Below, piece after piece: positions 16,358 through 24,650 of a stretch of 64,000 nt of DNA. A program made the translations under genes and the position numbers. The notes beneath the pieces are model-generated. The model was not told the DNA's origin. It was given only the letters and a program-made list of their open reading frames with translations, and ran no database searches. Positions within the stretch are counted from its first letter, which is position 1. Each line of letters begins with the position of its first letter. Origin of the DNA: Formosa sp. Hel1_33_131. GTDB taxonomy: Bacteria; Bacteroidota; Bacteroidia; Flavobacteriales; Flavobacteriaceae. The DNA lies in NCBI GenBank assembly GCA_949499105.1, contig CATEFX010000019.1:1-64000 (forward strand), written 5' to 3'.

Positions 16358-18994
16358 TTGAAAAAGCTATTTAAAATCCTTGGTATTTCGTTGTCGGTCG
16401 TTCTCTTAATCCTAATAGCAACGCCCTTTCTGTTTCAAAGTAAAATTAAAGAATCTGTTAAAACAGTATTAAACGATGCGGTCCATGCACACATTGATTT
16501 TGAAGATGTTAACTTAAGTCTTATAAGCAGTTTTCCCCAAGCAAATGTGGCCGTTCATAATTTAAAAGTCATCAACCAAAAGCCTTTTGAAGGCGAAACG
16601 TTAGCAACGGTTAAATTGATCTCATTTGAAATGCCCATAATGGAATTATTTAAATCGGCAGATGAGGGGCCAATTCTGGTAAATTCAATTGCGATTGACG
16701 AAGCCCTTATCAATATTAAATCGGATGAATTAGGGAATGCCAATTATGATATCGCTAAAGAATCTGATAGTTCGACCCCAGAAACTGAGGCTGTCAATGC
16801 GGACTTTGAATTTAATATTGACCATTACTCGCTTACCAATAGCGTTATTAGTTATCAAGATGAAGCCTCAAAGATTTTTGTGGAGTTATCAGAGCTAAAC
16901 CACTCTGGAACCGCTGCTTTTTCAACGAAAGTTTCGGAGTTAAATACAACCACAGAAACACGTGTTAGTTTTGCCATAGATAGTGTCAACTATTTAAATA
17001 AGACGTCCATAAAGTTAGATGCGCTCCTAGATTTAGATTTAAAGAATAACAAATATACGTTTAAAGACAACAAAGCCTATATCAACCAATTACCATTAGA
17101 GTTTAATGGCTTTGTTAAGTTATTGGACGACAGTCAGGAAATTGACATCAGTTTTAAAAACTCGAGTTCATCTTTCAAAGATTTCCTTGGATTGATGCCC
17201 GAAGCCTATTCAAAAAGCATAGAAGGTGTGTCCACAACAGGGAGTTTTAGTGTGGACGGATGGGTCAAAGGATTGGTTACCGATACCACAATTCCGGCGA
17301 TGGATGTGAGTATCATTTCAAATAATGCCTCGTTTAAATATCCAGACCTTCCTAAAGGTGTGGAAGCCATTTCGATCAACGCAAACCTAAAAAATGATTC
17401 TGGAAATGTAGATGATACCTATATCACCATCAAAGATTTAAAATTTAAAATTGATGAGGATGAATTTAAAACCTCGGCCAGTATTAAAAATATGTCGACA
17501 AATATGTTGGTAGATGCCACGATTGATGGGACTTTAAATTTGGCAAACATCACCAAAGCCTATCCCATTGAATTAGAGAATGAATTAAGCGGACTTTTAA
17601 AAGGGAAATTGAAGACTGTTTTTGATATGAATGCCATTGAAACAAATGCCTACGAACGCACCAAAAACAATGGAACTATTTCCATAACCGATTTTATTTT
17701 CTCCTCTGAGGATATCGTCAATCCAATTAATATTTCGAAGGTTGACATTCAATTTAAACCTGGAATTGTGACGCTTCAATCGTTTGATGCGACCACTGGA
17801 ACCAGTGATATCGCCGCCACAGGTACTATTAATAATTTACTGGGATTCCTTTTAAGTGATCAAACACTTCAAGGTAATTTTAAGGTCAACTCTAACTCCT
17901 TTGCGGTAAGCGATTTCATGGTAGAAGGTGGCGCAGAATCCACGCAAACGGAACCCACAGAATCCTTAAAAATACCGGCGTTTTTAGACTGTATTATTGC
18001 GGCCGATGCTAAAACAGTTCTCTATGATAATTTAACGCTTCAAGATGTGAAAGGAACGGTGATTATTAAAGACGAAAAAGCAGTGTTAAAAAATATGTCT
18101 TCCAAAATATTTGAAGGGAATTTAACCATCAATGGGACTGTCAATACACAAACCGAGACCCCCACGTTTGATATGGATCTCGGGATTGATCGTTTTAATA
18201 TTTCACAATCATTCAACGCGATGGAAATGTTTCAAAGCATGGCACCCATTGCCAAAGCATTGCAAGGAAAACTAAATAGCACCTTTAAAATTTCGGGCGA
18301 TTTATCGAATGATTTCACCCCTCAATTAAACTCCATCACAGGGGATGCCTTTGCGGAATTATTAACCACCAAAGTGGAGCCTAAAAATGCCGCCGTTTTT
18401 GATCAATTACAAGGGGCTTTATCCTTTGTGGATTTTGATCAATTGGATTTAAAAGATCTCAAAACTAAGCTTAATTTTAAAAACGGAAAGGTGAATGTCA
18501 GTCCGTTTGATATCACTTATGAAGACATCAAAATTACAGTTTCTGGTGCCCATAGTTTTGATAACACTATGAATTACAAGGCTGTTTTTGAGGTGCCTGC
18601 AAACTATTTCGGAACTGAAGTCAATAGTTTAATCTCTAAAATTAATATTGATGAAGCCAACAATCTGACCATTCCAGTCACAGCCTCGATTGGAGGGCGT
18701 TTTACAAGTCCAACCGTATCCACCGATTTAACTAGTGGGGTTACCAATCTAACCAAACAACTCATCGAAATTCAAAAACAAAAATTGATTAGTAAAGGGA
18801 CTGATCAAATCAAAGATGCGATTGGAGGTCTTTTAGGCGGTGACTCCCAGACCAACAATGCCGTTAAAGACGTATTGGGCGGTTTGCTAGGAGGGAAGAC
18901 GTCAAAAAAAGACTCAACAACTACCGAACCTAACAACCTTGTTAAAGACGTTCTTGGAGGATTCCTTGGCGGGAAGAAAAAGAAAAAAGATTAG
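16358..18994 (+). CDS. AsmA family protein
   Basis: Large envelope protein of the AsmA/TamB/YhdP superfamily, whose members bridge the periplasm and help lipid or protein traffic to the outer membrane. The 878 aa start with one membrane anchor (MKKLFKILG...LLILIATPFLF) and continue as long repeating beta-strand segments (NADFEFNIDHYSLTNSVISY and similar). The AsmA C-terminal region spans about 560-810. The tail holds three copies of a K-D-x-(I/L)-G-G-(L/F)-L-G-G unit and ends in five lysines plus aspartate. The start is TTG. A diverged copy of its last 61 bp lies at 19524-19584. Confidence 0.88.
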   Translation: MKKLFKILGISLSVVLLILIATPFLFQSKIKESVKTVLNDAVHAHIDFEDVNLSLISSFPQANVAVHNLKVINQKPFEGETLATVKLISFEMPIMELFKSADEGPILVNSIAIDEALINIKSDELGNANYDIAKESDSSTPETEAVNADFEFNIDHYSLTNSVISYQDEASKIFVELSELNHSGTAAFSTKVSELNTTTETRVSFAIDSVNYLNKTSIKLDALLDLDLKNNKYTFKDNKAYINQLPLEFNGFVKLLDDSQEIDISFKNSSSSFKDFLGLMPEAYSKSIEGVSTTGSFSVDGWVKGLVTDTTIPAMDVSIISNNASFKYPDLPKGVEAISINANLKNDSGNVDDTYITIKDLKFKIDEDEFKTSASIKNMSTNMLVDATIDGTLNLANITKAYPIELENELSGLLKGKLKTVFDMNAIETNAYERTKNNGTISITDFIFSSEDIVNPINISKVDIQFKPGIVTLQSFDATTGTSDIAATGTINNLLGFLLSDQTLQGNFKVNSNSFAVSDFMVEGGAESTQTEPTESLKIPAFLDCIIAADAKTVLYDNLTLQDVKGTVIIKDEKAVLKNMSSKIFEGNLTINGTVNTQTETPTFDMDLGIDRFNISQSFNAMEMFQSMAPIAKALQGKLNSTFKISGDLSNDFTPQLNSITGDAFAELLTTKVEPKNAAVFDQLQGALSFVDFDQLDLKDLKTKLNFKNGKVNVSPFDITYEDIKITVSGAHSFDNTMNYKAVFEVPANYFGTEVNSLISKINIDEANNLTIPVTASIGGRFTSPTVSTDLTSGVTNLTKQLIEIQKQKLISKGTDQIKDAIGGLLGGDSQTNNAVKDVLGGLLGGKTSKKDSTTTEPNNLVKDVLGGFLGGKKKKKD

Positions 18995-19024
18995 AACACT
19001 AAATTTATTCATAGGTCAAGACTA

Positions 19025-19072
19025 AAAAAAATCGCCATAGAATTACTTCCTGACGATTTTTTATCTAACTAA
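19025..19072 (+). terminator. Probable terminator after the AsmA gene
   Basis: AAAAAAATCG (19025-19034) pairs with CGATTTTTT (19064-19072) across a 29-nt loop. A T-run closes it. The large loop lowers confidence. Confidence 0.5.
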
Positions 19073-19086
19073 ATCTAGTAACCAAA

Positions 19087-19260
19087 CTAATTTTTCATCA
19101 CTCGCTTCGTAATTGTATTTCCAGATGCTAACTGTATTCTTAATAAATAAACACCCGTTTCTAAATCACTTATATGAAGTACTGCCTTTTTAGTATTTGA
19201 GTTGTTATCAACTTTTAATAGTTGTCCTAATTGGTTTAGTAAGGCCCAACTACCCCTTAG
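19087..19260 (-). pseudogene. Orphan type IX secretion C-terminal sorting domain fragment
   Basis: The minus strand encodes an open stretch ending in a stop at 19087. It contains NQLGQLLKVDN, AVLHISDLETGVYLLRI and LASGNTITKRVMKN. This is the layout of a type A T9SS sorting domain: the G-Q turn, I-S-x-L-x-x-G-x-Y, and a terminal K-R-x-x-K. The frame is closed upstream by a stop at 19264-19266, so the passenger protein is missing. It is the decayed 3' end of a gene for a secreted protein. It is absent from the ORF track because it lacks a start. Confidence 0.75.
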
Positions 19261-19463
19261 ATTTTAACAAAACAATAATTACAACAAGAGAAAAAGAAAT
19301 TATACAATTAATTTCTGAAGAATATTCAACAGCTAATATTGCAGTAAAACTATTTTTAAGCAAGCATACAATCGAGACCCATAAGAAGAATATCTTTCTT
19401 AAATTACAAGTACATAATGCTGCAGGTTTAATTAAAAAGGCAGCGTATTTAGGCTATCTTTAA
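19257..19463 (+). pseudogene. LuxR-type helix-turn-helix fragment of a response regulator
   Basis: The reading frame encodes TTREKEIIQLISEEYSTANIAVKLFLSKHTIETHKKNIFLKL and ends IKKAAYLGYL. This matches the DNA-binding output domain of NarL/LuxR response regulators, including T-x-R-E-x-E and S-x-x-T-(I/V)-E-T-H-x-x-N. The receiver domain is missing. The frame upstream (19197-19256) runs antisense across the sorting-domain fragment, so those residues are not part of the protein family. Probably a truncated remnant, though expression of a stand-alone HTH cannot be excluded. Confidence 0.7.
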
Positions 19464-19508
19464 ATGGTTTTGATTCTTATTTATTTTCACAAATGAAATA
19501 TCAATAAA

Positions 19509-19583
19509 AAACCCGCTGCTAAAAACCCTCTTAAAGACATTCTTGGGGGATTCCTTGGCGGGAAGAAAAAGAAAAAAGATTAG
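19509..19583 (+). pseudogene. Orphan copy of the AsmA gene 3' end
   Basis: The frame reads KPAAKNPLKDILGGFLGG, then five lysines, aspartate and a stop, like the end of the AsmA gene at 18994. Over 61 bp (19524-19584 versus 18935-18995) I count four differences, and the last 37 bp appear identical. Only about 29 codons are open upstream. It is a remnant, not a gene. Confidence 0.8.
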
Positions 19584-19599
19584 AGGCACTAGTTATAAT

Positions 19600-20070
19600 T
19601 TATTTTTTCCAAGTATTCCCACGAATATTTAAGGCCGCTTTTAACACATCTTTTTGACTGATTTGCCCAATTAATTTACCATTTTCCACGACTGGGAATC
19701 GTCTTCTTTTTGAGTTGATGAATTTGGTAGCTACATCAAAAATATTCATGTCTTTGTCAATCGTGTCAACATTGGTGATCATTTTTTTGGCCACCGTATT
19801 GTCGCTATCAGAAGGCATATTATAATATTTACTTTCAGAAATATGCTTGATACAGTCCGTTTCAGAAATAATACCAATCAATTCATTTTCAGCGTTGACG
19901 ACTGGGCCACCAGAAATTTTATGGTCGATTAACAAATGAATAACATCGTCTAAAGAATCGTCGGGATTAAAGGTGATTAATTTTTTAGTCATATAATCAG
20001 ACACTAAAAATTGTACATTTTTTTTCCCTTGTGAGGTATCTCTTTTTCCTCGAAAGCTTTTAATTCCCAT
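19600..20070 (-). CDS. CBS domain pair protein
   Basis: 156-residue cytoplasmic protein made almost wholly of two CBS domains (about 20-80 and 85-150): VSDYMTKKLITFNPDDSLDDVIHLLIDHKISGGPVV and ITNVDTIDKDMNIFDVATKFINSKRRRFPVVENGKLIGQIS. CBS pairs bind adenine nucleotides such as AMP, ATP or c-di-AMP and report energy or ligand state. No partner domain is fused and no obvious target gene is adjacent, so its role is unknown. The basic N-terminus (GIKSFRGKRDTSQGKK) is of unknown use. Confidence 0.88.
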   Translation of the reverse strand: MGIKSFRGKRDTSQGKKNVQFLVSDYMTKKLITFNPDDSLDDVIHLLIDHKISGGPVVNAENELIGIISETDCIKHISESKYYNMPSDSDNTVAKKMITNVDTIDKDMNIFDVATKFINSKRRRFPVVENGKLIGQISQKDVLKAALNIRGNTWKK

Positions 20071-20247
20071 AATTAATTGTTTTAGTTAGTCTTAAAGTTA
20101 CTCATTTTTAGATATTTTAAATCATTAATATCATTTTTATTTGTTTTATGTAATAGATTATAATAATAGGAGTTCCCGAGTATATGCTGTTATTTTATTG
20201 ATTTAATAGGTATTACTTGTTTTTTTGCTAAATCAGCAGAACTTTGT

Positions 20248-20290
20248 AGCGGATTCTTTTGTTGCATGGACTACAAGTCCGCTCTAGCGG
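20248..20290. repeat. REP-like inverted repeat element
   Basis: AGCGGA (20248-20253) pairs with TCCGCT (20278-20283), enclosing a perfect small hairpin GGACT-ACA-AGTCC (20268-20280). A further TAGCGGG follows at 20285-20291. The layout resembles short palindromic intergenic (REP-type) repeats. No other copy was recognised in the window apart from the TAGCGGATT core at 21548-21556 on the other strand. Confidence 0.35.
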
Positions 20291-20337
20291 GTTTTGGAAC
20301 TTACACAGTTTTCAGGCTAATGTCTTAAATATTGAGT

Positions 20338-21474
20338 TTATTTAGACTTGTAAAGATAATTCTCTCTTTTTTCAATTTCATGTAAATTTGGCTGTTTTTT
20401 ATAAGGAAAAGCAATGCTACTTTCAAAATCTAAAACTTTGGATCTTACATCATCTTCATTATCAAAAATTCTTAAAATGTTTTTAATTAAAGCATCAAAC
20501 GATTTTTGTTGTTCAATTTTGTTTTTGCCTTGTCGTTTAAATAAATGAATATTTAAGCACTTTTCTCTCTCTAAAACCTTTTTAAGTAATGTTTTATCAG
20601 TTCTACCTAATGAATGCCCAAAAACGTAAACCTCGTAATTACTATATATTTCTAATTCATTTATTAGTTCTCTGTATTTACTTTTTCTTAAGTAATAAAG
20701 TGTTTTAAGATGATCCATATACTCGTCAATATCTTTATCTTTTATACTTTGGTAGCCATCACTTGTGCTGTCTCCATAACCAAAAAGAATATCAGATTTT
20801 AAATCACCATGAATATGATTTACAATTGGTGTATTTTGTGTACCATTTAATGTGCGTTCGAAACTTTCTTTGTAATTATTAAACGTATTCGTGTAATTAA
20901 AATTGAGAACATAAATGTTTTCTTTACCAAAAAAGTTAAATCTAAAAAAAATATCTATAAGTAAGTCATTTTCAGGTTCTTTGATATTTATTAAATATTC
21001 TTTCACATACCTTTTTATCTCGTCAAAGTCATTATTCAATATTAAAATGGCTTCTTTACTTTTATTCCTTTCATCTTTGGTAATTGCTAATTGTAATTCT
21101 GAAAAGTAAGCAGCTTCAATATCAAACCAATTATTATATTGGTCATTATATAGTTTTCCTAAGAAGCTATTTTTTAAAATGATTGATATTGCCTCGGGAT
21201 TGTTTTTTAAGAATTCAAAATCGTTATCATCTTCTTTGCGATTGAAACTTTTTTCTAACCTTTCAAAAACGGGAAGTGGATTATTTCGTAAGTCTGCTAT
21301 AAAGCGTTGATTAAAAAACTTATCATCTTTATCATAATTATATAACCTTTTAAGTATTACATTTTTTAAATAATAATCGGCAAATTCAGCGTAAGAGGTC
21401 GGTAAATCATGAGCTTTATCAAATCCATTGCCAATTATAATAATGGCATTTTTACTTTTTATTCTGTTTTGCAT
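20338..21474 (-). CDS. AbiH-family phage abortive-infection protein
   Basis: The 378-residue protein starts with NAIIIIGNGFDKAHDLPTSYAEFADYY, the signature opening of the AbiH family (PF14253), first described as a lactococcal abortive-infection factor. Other family features are YVLNFNYTNTFNNY, VNHIHGDLKSDILFGYGDS and YEVYVFGHSLGRTDK. It probably halts phage growth by killing or arresting the host; the mechanism is not established. It stands alone, flanked by 260-270 bp of non-coding DNA with repeat-like motifs. By eye its codons look more A/T-rich than its neighbours', which fits acquisition by transfer. Confidence 0.85.
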   Translation of the reverse strand: MQNRIKSKNAIIIIGNGFDKAHDLPTSYAEFADYYLKNVILKRLYNYDKDDKFFNQRFIADLRNNPLPVFERLEKSFNRKEDDNDFEFLKNNPEAISIILKNSFLGKLYNDQYNNWFDIEAAYFSELQLAITKDERNKSKEAILILNNDFDEIKRYVKEYLINIKEPENDLLIDIFFRFNFFGKENIYVLNFNYTNTFNNYKESFERTLNGTQNTPIVNHIHGDLKSDILFGYGDSTSDGYQSIKDKDIDEYMDHLKTLYYLRKSKYRELINELEIYSNYEVYVFGHSLGRTDKTLLKKVLEREKCLNIHLFKRQGKNKIEQQKSFDALIKNILRIFDNEDDVRSKVLDFESSIAFPYKKQPNLHEIEKRENYLYKSK

Positions 21475-21745
21475 ATATTTAAAAATTTAATTTATCAACG
21501 CTACGCATAGCCTCCCGACTTTGAGCCATTTTTTTTGTCCCTTTTGTAATCCGCTAAGTCAGAAGATTTTTCGGATTTCTTATTTAAAGTAACCAAAAAC
21601 ACCTCCATTTACAGAGCTATACAATACTACAATATCTTACAAAAAAAGGAGAATTGGTTATGAAGACGAGCGTTGGGGCATCGCATCGGTATAAATGTAT
21701 AAAAAAAAAGGATACGTTTTTAAATAATTGTATTTTTGTGATTCT

Positions 21746-22768
21746 ATGGATTCAATCACTCAAATTGTATTAGGTGCCGCCTGTGGCGAAGCCGTTCTCG
21801 GAAAAAAAATAGGCAATCGAGCCTTGTTGTTTGGGGCGATTGGTGGCACCATTCCAGATTTGGATGTGTTTATCGGAAAATTGCTGTTCAATAATGAAAT
21901 TGATGCGATGGCTTTTCATCGCGGATTTATGCATTCATTTCTGTTTGCTATTTTGGCGGCCGTTGGATTTGGAATGCTAGTGTTTTGGATTTACAACCGT
22001 GGAAAACGCTTTGGTATGACCACTCAAAAGGAGTGGATGTGGTTGTTTTTCGCATCCATTTTCACACATCCGATTTTAGATTCGTTCACAGCGTATGGTA
22101 CCCAATTGTTTGCGCCGTTTTCTAACTATCGAGTCGCGTTTAATAACATATCGGTTGCTGACCCCACGTACACACTCCCGTTTTTGATCGCTTTAATTGT
22201 GGTGATGTGTTTTAATCGAACCTCAACGAAGCGTCGTTTGTTTTTACAGATAGGGCTAGGGGTAAGTTCGTTATACATGCTGTTAACGTTAGTGAATAAA
22301 TACCATGTGAATGGCGTCTACAAACAATCTTTGGCAGACCATCAAATTGAGTATTTACGGTTTCAAACCCAACCCACGATTTTAAATAATATTTTATGGT
22401 ACGGAACCGCCGAAACCGCTGAGGCGTATTATGTCGGGTTTTATTCGATTTTTGACACTGAAGCGACCGTTAGTAAATGGCACAAACTCCCTAAAAACCA
22501 TGAGTTGATCGGAGGGATGCCTAAAGATTTAGAAACCTTGGCTTGGTTTAGTAGTGGGTATTATAACTTGAATGAAACAGCCGATCCCGACACGTTTTTA
22601 TTTAAAGATTTACGCTATCCATTGATGGACGAAAGCGATCCAAATTCTTCAATTTTTAAATTTACCATTACTAAAAAAGACGACCGTTGGGAAGCGGCAC
22701 CGTTTTATGCGTCCGATGTTTCCTCGGATGCACTAGATTCTTTTTGGACCCGTCTAAAAGGGATTTAA
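21746..22768 (+). CDS. YdjM-like membrane-bound metal-dependent hydrolase
   Basis: Inner-membrane protein of the YdjM/DUF457 family, about 340 aa. The start at 21746 (MDSITQIVLGAACGEAVLG) is preferred to the TTG at 21728 because TATTTTTG (21731-21738) looks like its -7 element. The core shows GNRALLFGAIGGTIPDLDVF, HRGFMHSFLF and THPILDSFTAYGT, whose His and Asp residues are the presumed metal ligands. About four membrane helices follow, with a soluble C-terminal part (about 200-340). The biochemical activity of the family is not well defined. Its end overlaps the next gene by 4 nt, convergent. Confidence 0.85.
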   Translation: MDSITQIVLGAACGEAVLGKKIGNRALLFGAIGGTIPDLDVFIGKLLFNNEIDAMAFHRGFMHSFLFAILAAVGFGMLVFWIYNRGKRFGMTTQKEWMWLFFASIFTHPILDSFTAYGTQLFAPFSNYRVAFNNISVADPTYTLPFLIALIVVMCFNRTSTKRRLFLQIGLGVSSLYMLLTLVNKYHVNGVYKQSLADHQIEYLRFQTQPTILNNILWYGTAETAEAYYVGFYSIFDTEATVSKWHKLPKNHELIGGMPKDLETLAWFSSGYYNLNETADPDTFLFKDLRYPLMDESDPNSSIFKFTITKKDDRWEAAPFYASDVSSDALDSFWTRLKGI

Positions 22769-23967
22769 GATAAAACCCCGACTGTTTTCATACAAGCTTT
22801 CATCTTTTGATACGTTCGTTCGATGTCATTATCCAACCCAATTGAAAACCGAATCAGGCCTTCACCTAGTCCCATTTCTTTTTGTTCGTCTTCTGGGATT
22901 TCCGATGACGTAGAACTTCCTGGCGCACTAAACAAAGTTTTATGAAATCCTAAACTCACGGCCAAATACCCTAAATTTTCTTTTTGCATGAGCTCCATTA
23001 ACGCATTGGCTTTTTCCAGACTTCCAGCATCAATGGTCATCATGCCACCAAAACCGTATTCTGAATGCATCATCTGTTTAAAAATAAGATGAGATGGATG
23101 TGATTCTAAACCAGGGTATACTGTTTTTAGTCTGTCTTTTTCAAATCTTTCGGCTAAATACAGGGCGTTTGTACTGTGTTGTTTGATTCGGATGTGAAGC
23201 GTTCGAAGGTTTTTTAAAATGGATGCAGACACACGGCTGTCCATGGTGGAACCAAATAACATGCCAGCGCCATCAATAACGCTTCTTAAACGGTCAATCA
23301 TTTCTTGCGTACCGCAAACGACGCCACCCACCGTATCACTAGAGCCATTGATAAATTTGGTTAAACTATGAATTACAATATCCGCTCCTAAGGTTTTTGG
23401 TGAAATAGATAAAGGTGAAAACGTATTATCTACTACTAATTGTAAGTTGTGTTTTTTTGCCAGTTCAGAAAGCCCTTGAATATTAGCAACTTCCAAGAGA
23501 GGGTTACTCACCGATTCACAGTACAATACTTTTGTGTGTGGAGTAATGGCAGCTTCGACGATCGCTAGTTTGGTAATATCAACAAAGCTTGTTTGAATGT
23601 TGAGTTTGGGTGCGAAGTTTTTTAGAAATGCATACGTACCTCCATAGATCGTACGACTCGAAACCACATGATCGCCTGCACCACAAAGTTGCATGAGTAC
23701 CGCTGTAATGGCACCCATTCCAGATCCAAAAACATTGGCGGTTTCGGTAGCTTCCATCGCTGCAAGGGCTTCCCCTAAGTATAAGTTAGAGGGCGTTGTG
23801 TGTCGTGCATATAAATGACAGCCGTCTGTGTTGCCTTCAAAAGTATCAGACATGGTTTTGGCAGACATAAAGGTAAAGGTCGTTGCGTCTGAAATGGAGG
23901 GGTTGATGCCTCCAAATTCTCCAAAATATTGTAAGTCTTGTAGGTTGTTTGCGGGTTTGAAAGCCAT
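22765..23967 (-). CDS. Trans-sulfuration family PLP enzyme (methionine gamma-lyase-like)
   Basis: Cys/Met-metabolism PLP enzyme, 400 aa. VIHSLTKFINGSSDTVGG carries the Schiff-base lysine; YARHTTPSN, VFGSGMGAITAVL and CESVSNPLLEVANI complete the cofactor site. The C-terminal SAPGSSTSSEIPEDEQ and GLIRFSIGLDN resemble methionine gamma-lyase and related lyases more than cystathionine synthases. The cysteine typical of methionine gamma-lyases (Y-G-C-T) is glycine here (IYGGTYAF), so the exact reaction is uncertain. It is divergent from an Lrp-type regulator gene, which probably controls it. Confidence 0.87.
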   Translation of the reverse strand: MAFKPANNLQDLQYFGEFGGINPSISDATTFTFMSAKTMSDTFEGNTDGCHLYARHTTPSNLYLGEALAAMEATETANVFGSGMGAITAVLMQLCGAGDHVVSSRTIYGGTYAFLKNFAPKLNIQTSFVDITKLAIVEAAITPHTKVLYCESVSNPLLEVANIQGLSELAKKHNLQLVVDNTFSPLSISPKTLGADIVIHSLTKFINGSSDTVGGVVCGTQEMIDRLRSVIDGAGMLFGSTMDSRVSASILKNLRTLHIRIKQHSTNALYLAERFEKDRLKTVYPGLESHPSHLIFKQMMHSEYGFGGMMTIDAGSLEKANALMELMQKENLGYLAVSLGFHKTLFSAPGSSTSSEIPEDEQKEMGLGEGLIRFSIGLDNDIERTYQKMKACMKTVGVLS

Positions 23968-24084
23968 GATTGGTTAGATTGATTAGTCTTTCAAAGTTGA
24001 TGAAATTTAGAATTATAAACAATAACTATCTTTATTTTCAATAAATAAATCTAAGTATTGACTTATATATAGATGAAAAATTTA

Positions 24085-24092
24085 TATTTTTG
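24085..24092 (+). promoter_or_regulatory. Promoter -7 element of the Lrp gene
   Basis: TATTTTTG matches TAnnTTTG 34 nt before the ATG. A TTG at 24058-24060 lies 24 nt upstream, slightly beyond ideal spacing. Confidence 0.4.
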
Positions 24093-24126
24093 AATTAATA
24101 TTTATAGAATCAGAAATTTAATCAAA

Positions 24127-24585
24127 ATGAAATTAGACACGATCGATACACAACTGTTGAATTTTCTTCAGCAGGATGCAAAACAAACTAATAAAGAGCT
24201 CTCTGCTAAGCTAGACATGTCGGTCACAGCCGTATACGAACGCATTAAAAAGCTCGAAAAGGCGGGAGTTATTGCTAAATACGTAGCGTTGGTTAACAAA
24301 CAAAGTGTTGGAAAAGCCTTTGTGGCGTTTTGCCATATAAAATTGGTAAAACATTCTCAAGAATTGGTCCATCAATTTGAAAAAGAAGTGGCCACTATTG
24401 ATGAAGTTTTAGAAGCCTACCACCTGAGTGGTGATTATGATTATTTACTTAAAGTTCACGTAGAAGACATGGCATCTTTTCGAAAATTTATGGTCAGTAA
24501 ACTCACAAATATTGATCATATCGGTAGTAACAATAGTATGTTTGTGATTTCTGAAGTAAAACATACCACGGCCGTTAATATTTAG
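24127..24585 (+). CDS. Lrp/AsnC family transcriptional regulator
   Basis: Amino-acid-responsive DNA-binding regulator of standard length (152 aa). The N-terminal helix-turn-helix spans LDTIDTQLLNFLQQDAKQTNKELSAKLDMSVTAVYERIKKLEKAGVI (about 1-50). The C-terminal RAM ligand-binding domain includes EVLEAYHLSGDYDYLLKVHVEDMASFRKF. The divergent neighbour is a sulfur-amino-acid PLP enzyme, so a methionine or related amino acid is a reasonable guess for the effector. The shared 159-bp intergenic region is very AT-rich, as Lrp sites often are. Confidence 0.93.
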   Translation: MKLDTIDTQLLNFLQQDAKQTNKELSAKLDMSVTAVYERIKKLEKAGVIAKYVALVNKQSVGKAFVAFCHIKLVKHSQELVHQFEKEVATIDEVLEAYHLSGDYDYLLKVHVEDMASFRKFMVSKLTNIDHIGSNNSMFVISEVKHTTAVNI

Positions 24586-24650
24586 CCATCAAATTATTCC
24601 CCCATTGAATATATGTTTGTATTTTTGTGTAAATTAAAAACAAAATTATT

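Noticed and set aside
19197-19256. First 20 codons of the LuxR ORF
   Set aside because: They are antisense to the sorting-domain remnant; family resemblance begins only at about 19260.
20247-21556. Terminal inverted repeats of a transposon around AbiH
   Set aside because: Only 9 bp match, no transposase is present, and no target-site duplication was found; kept as a weak boundary hint only.
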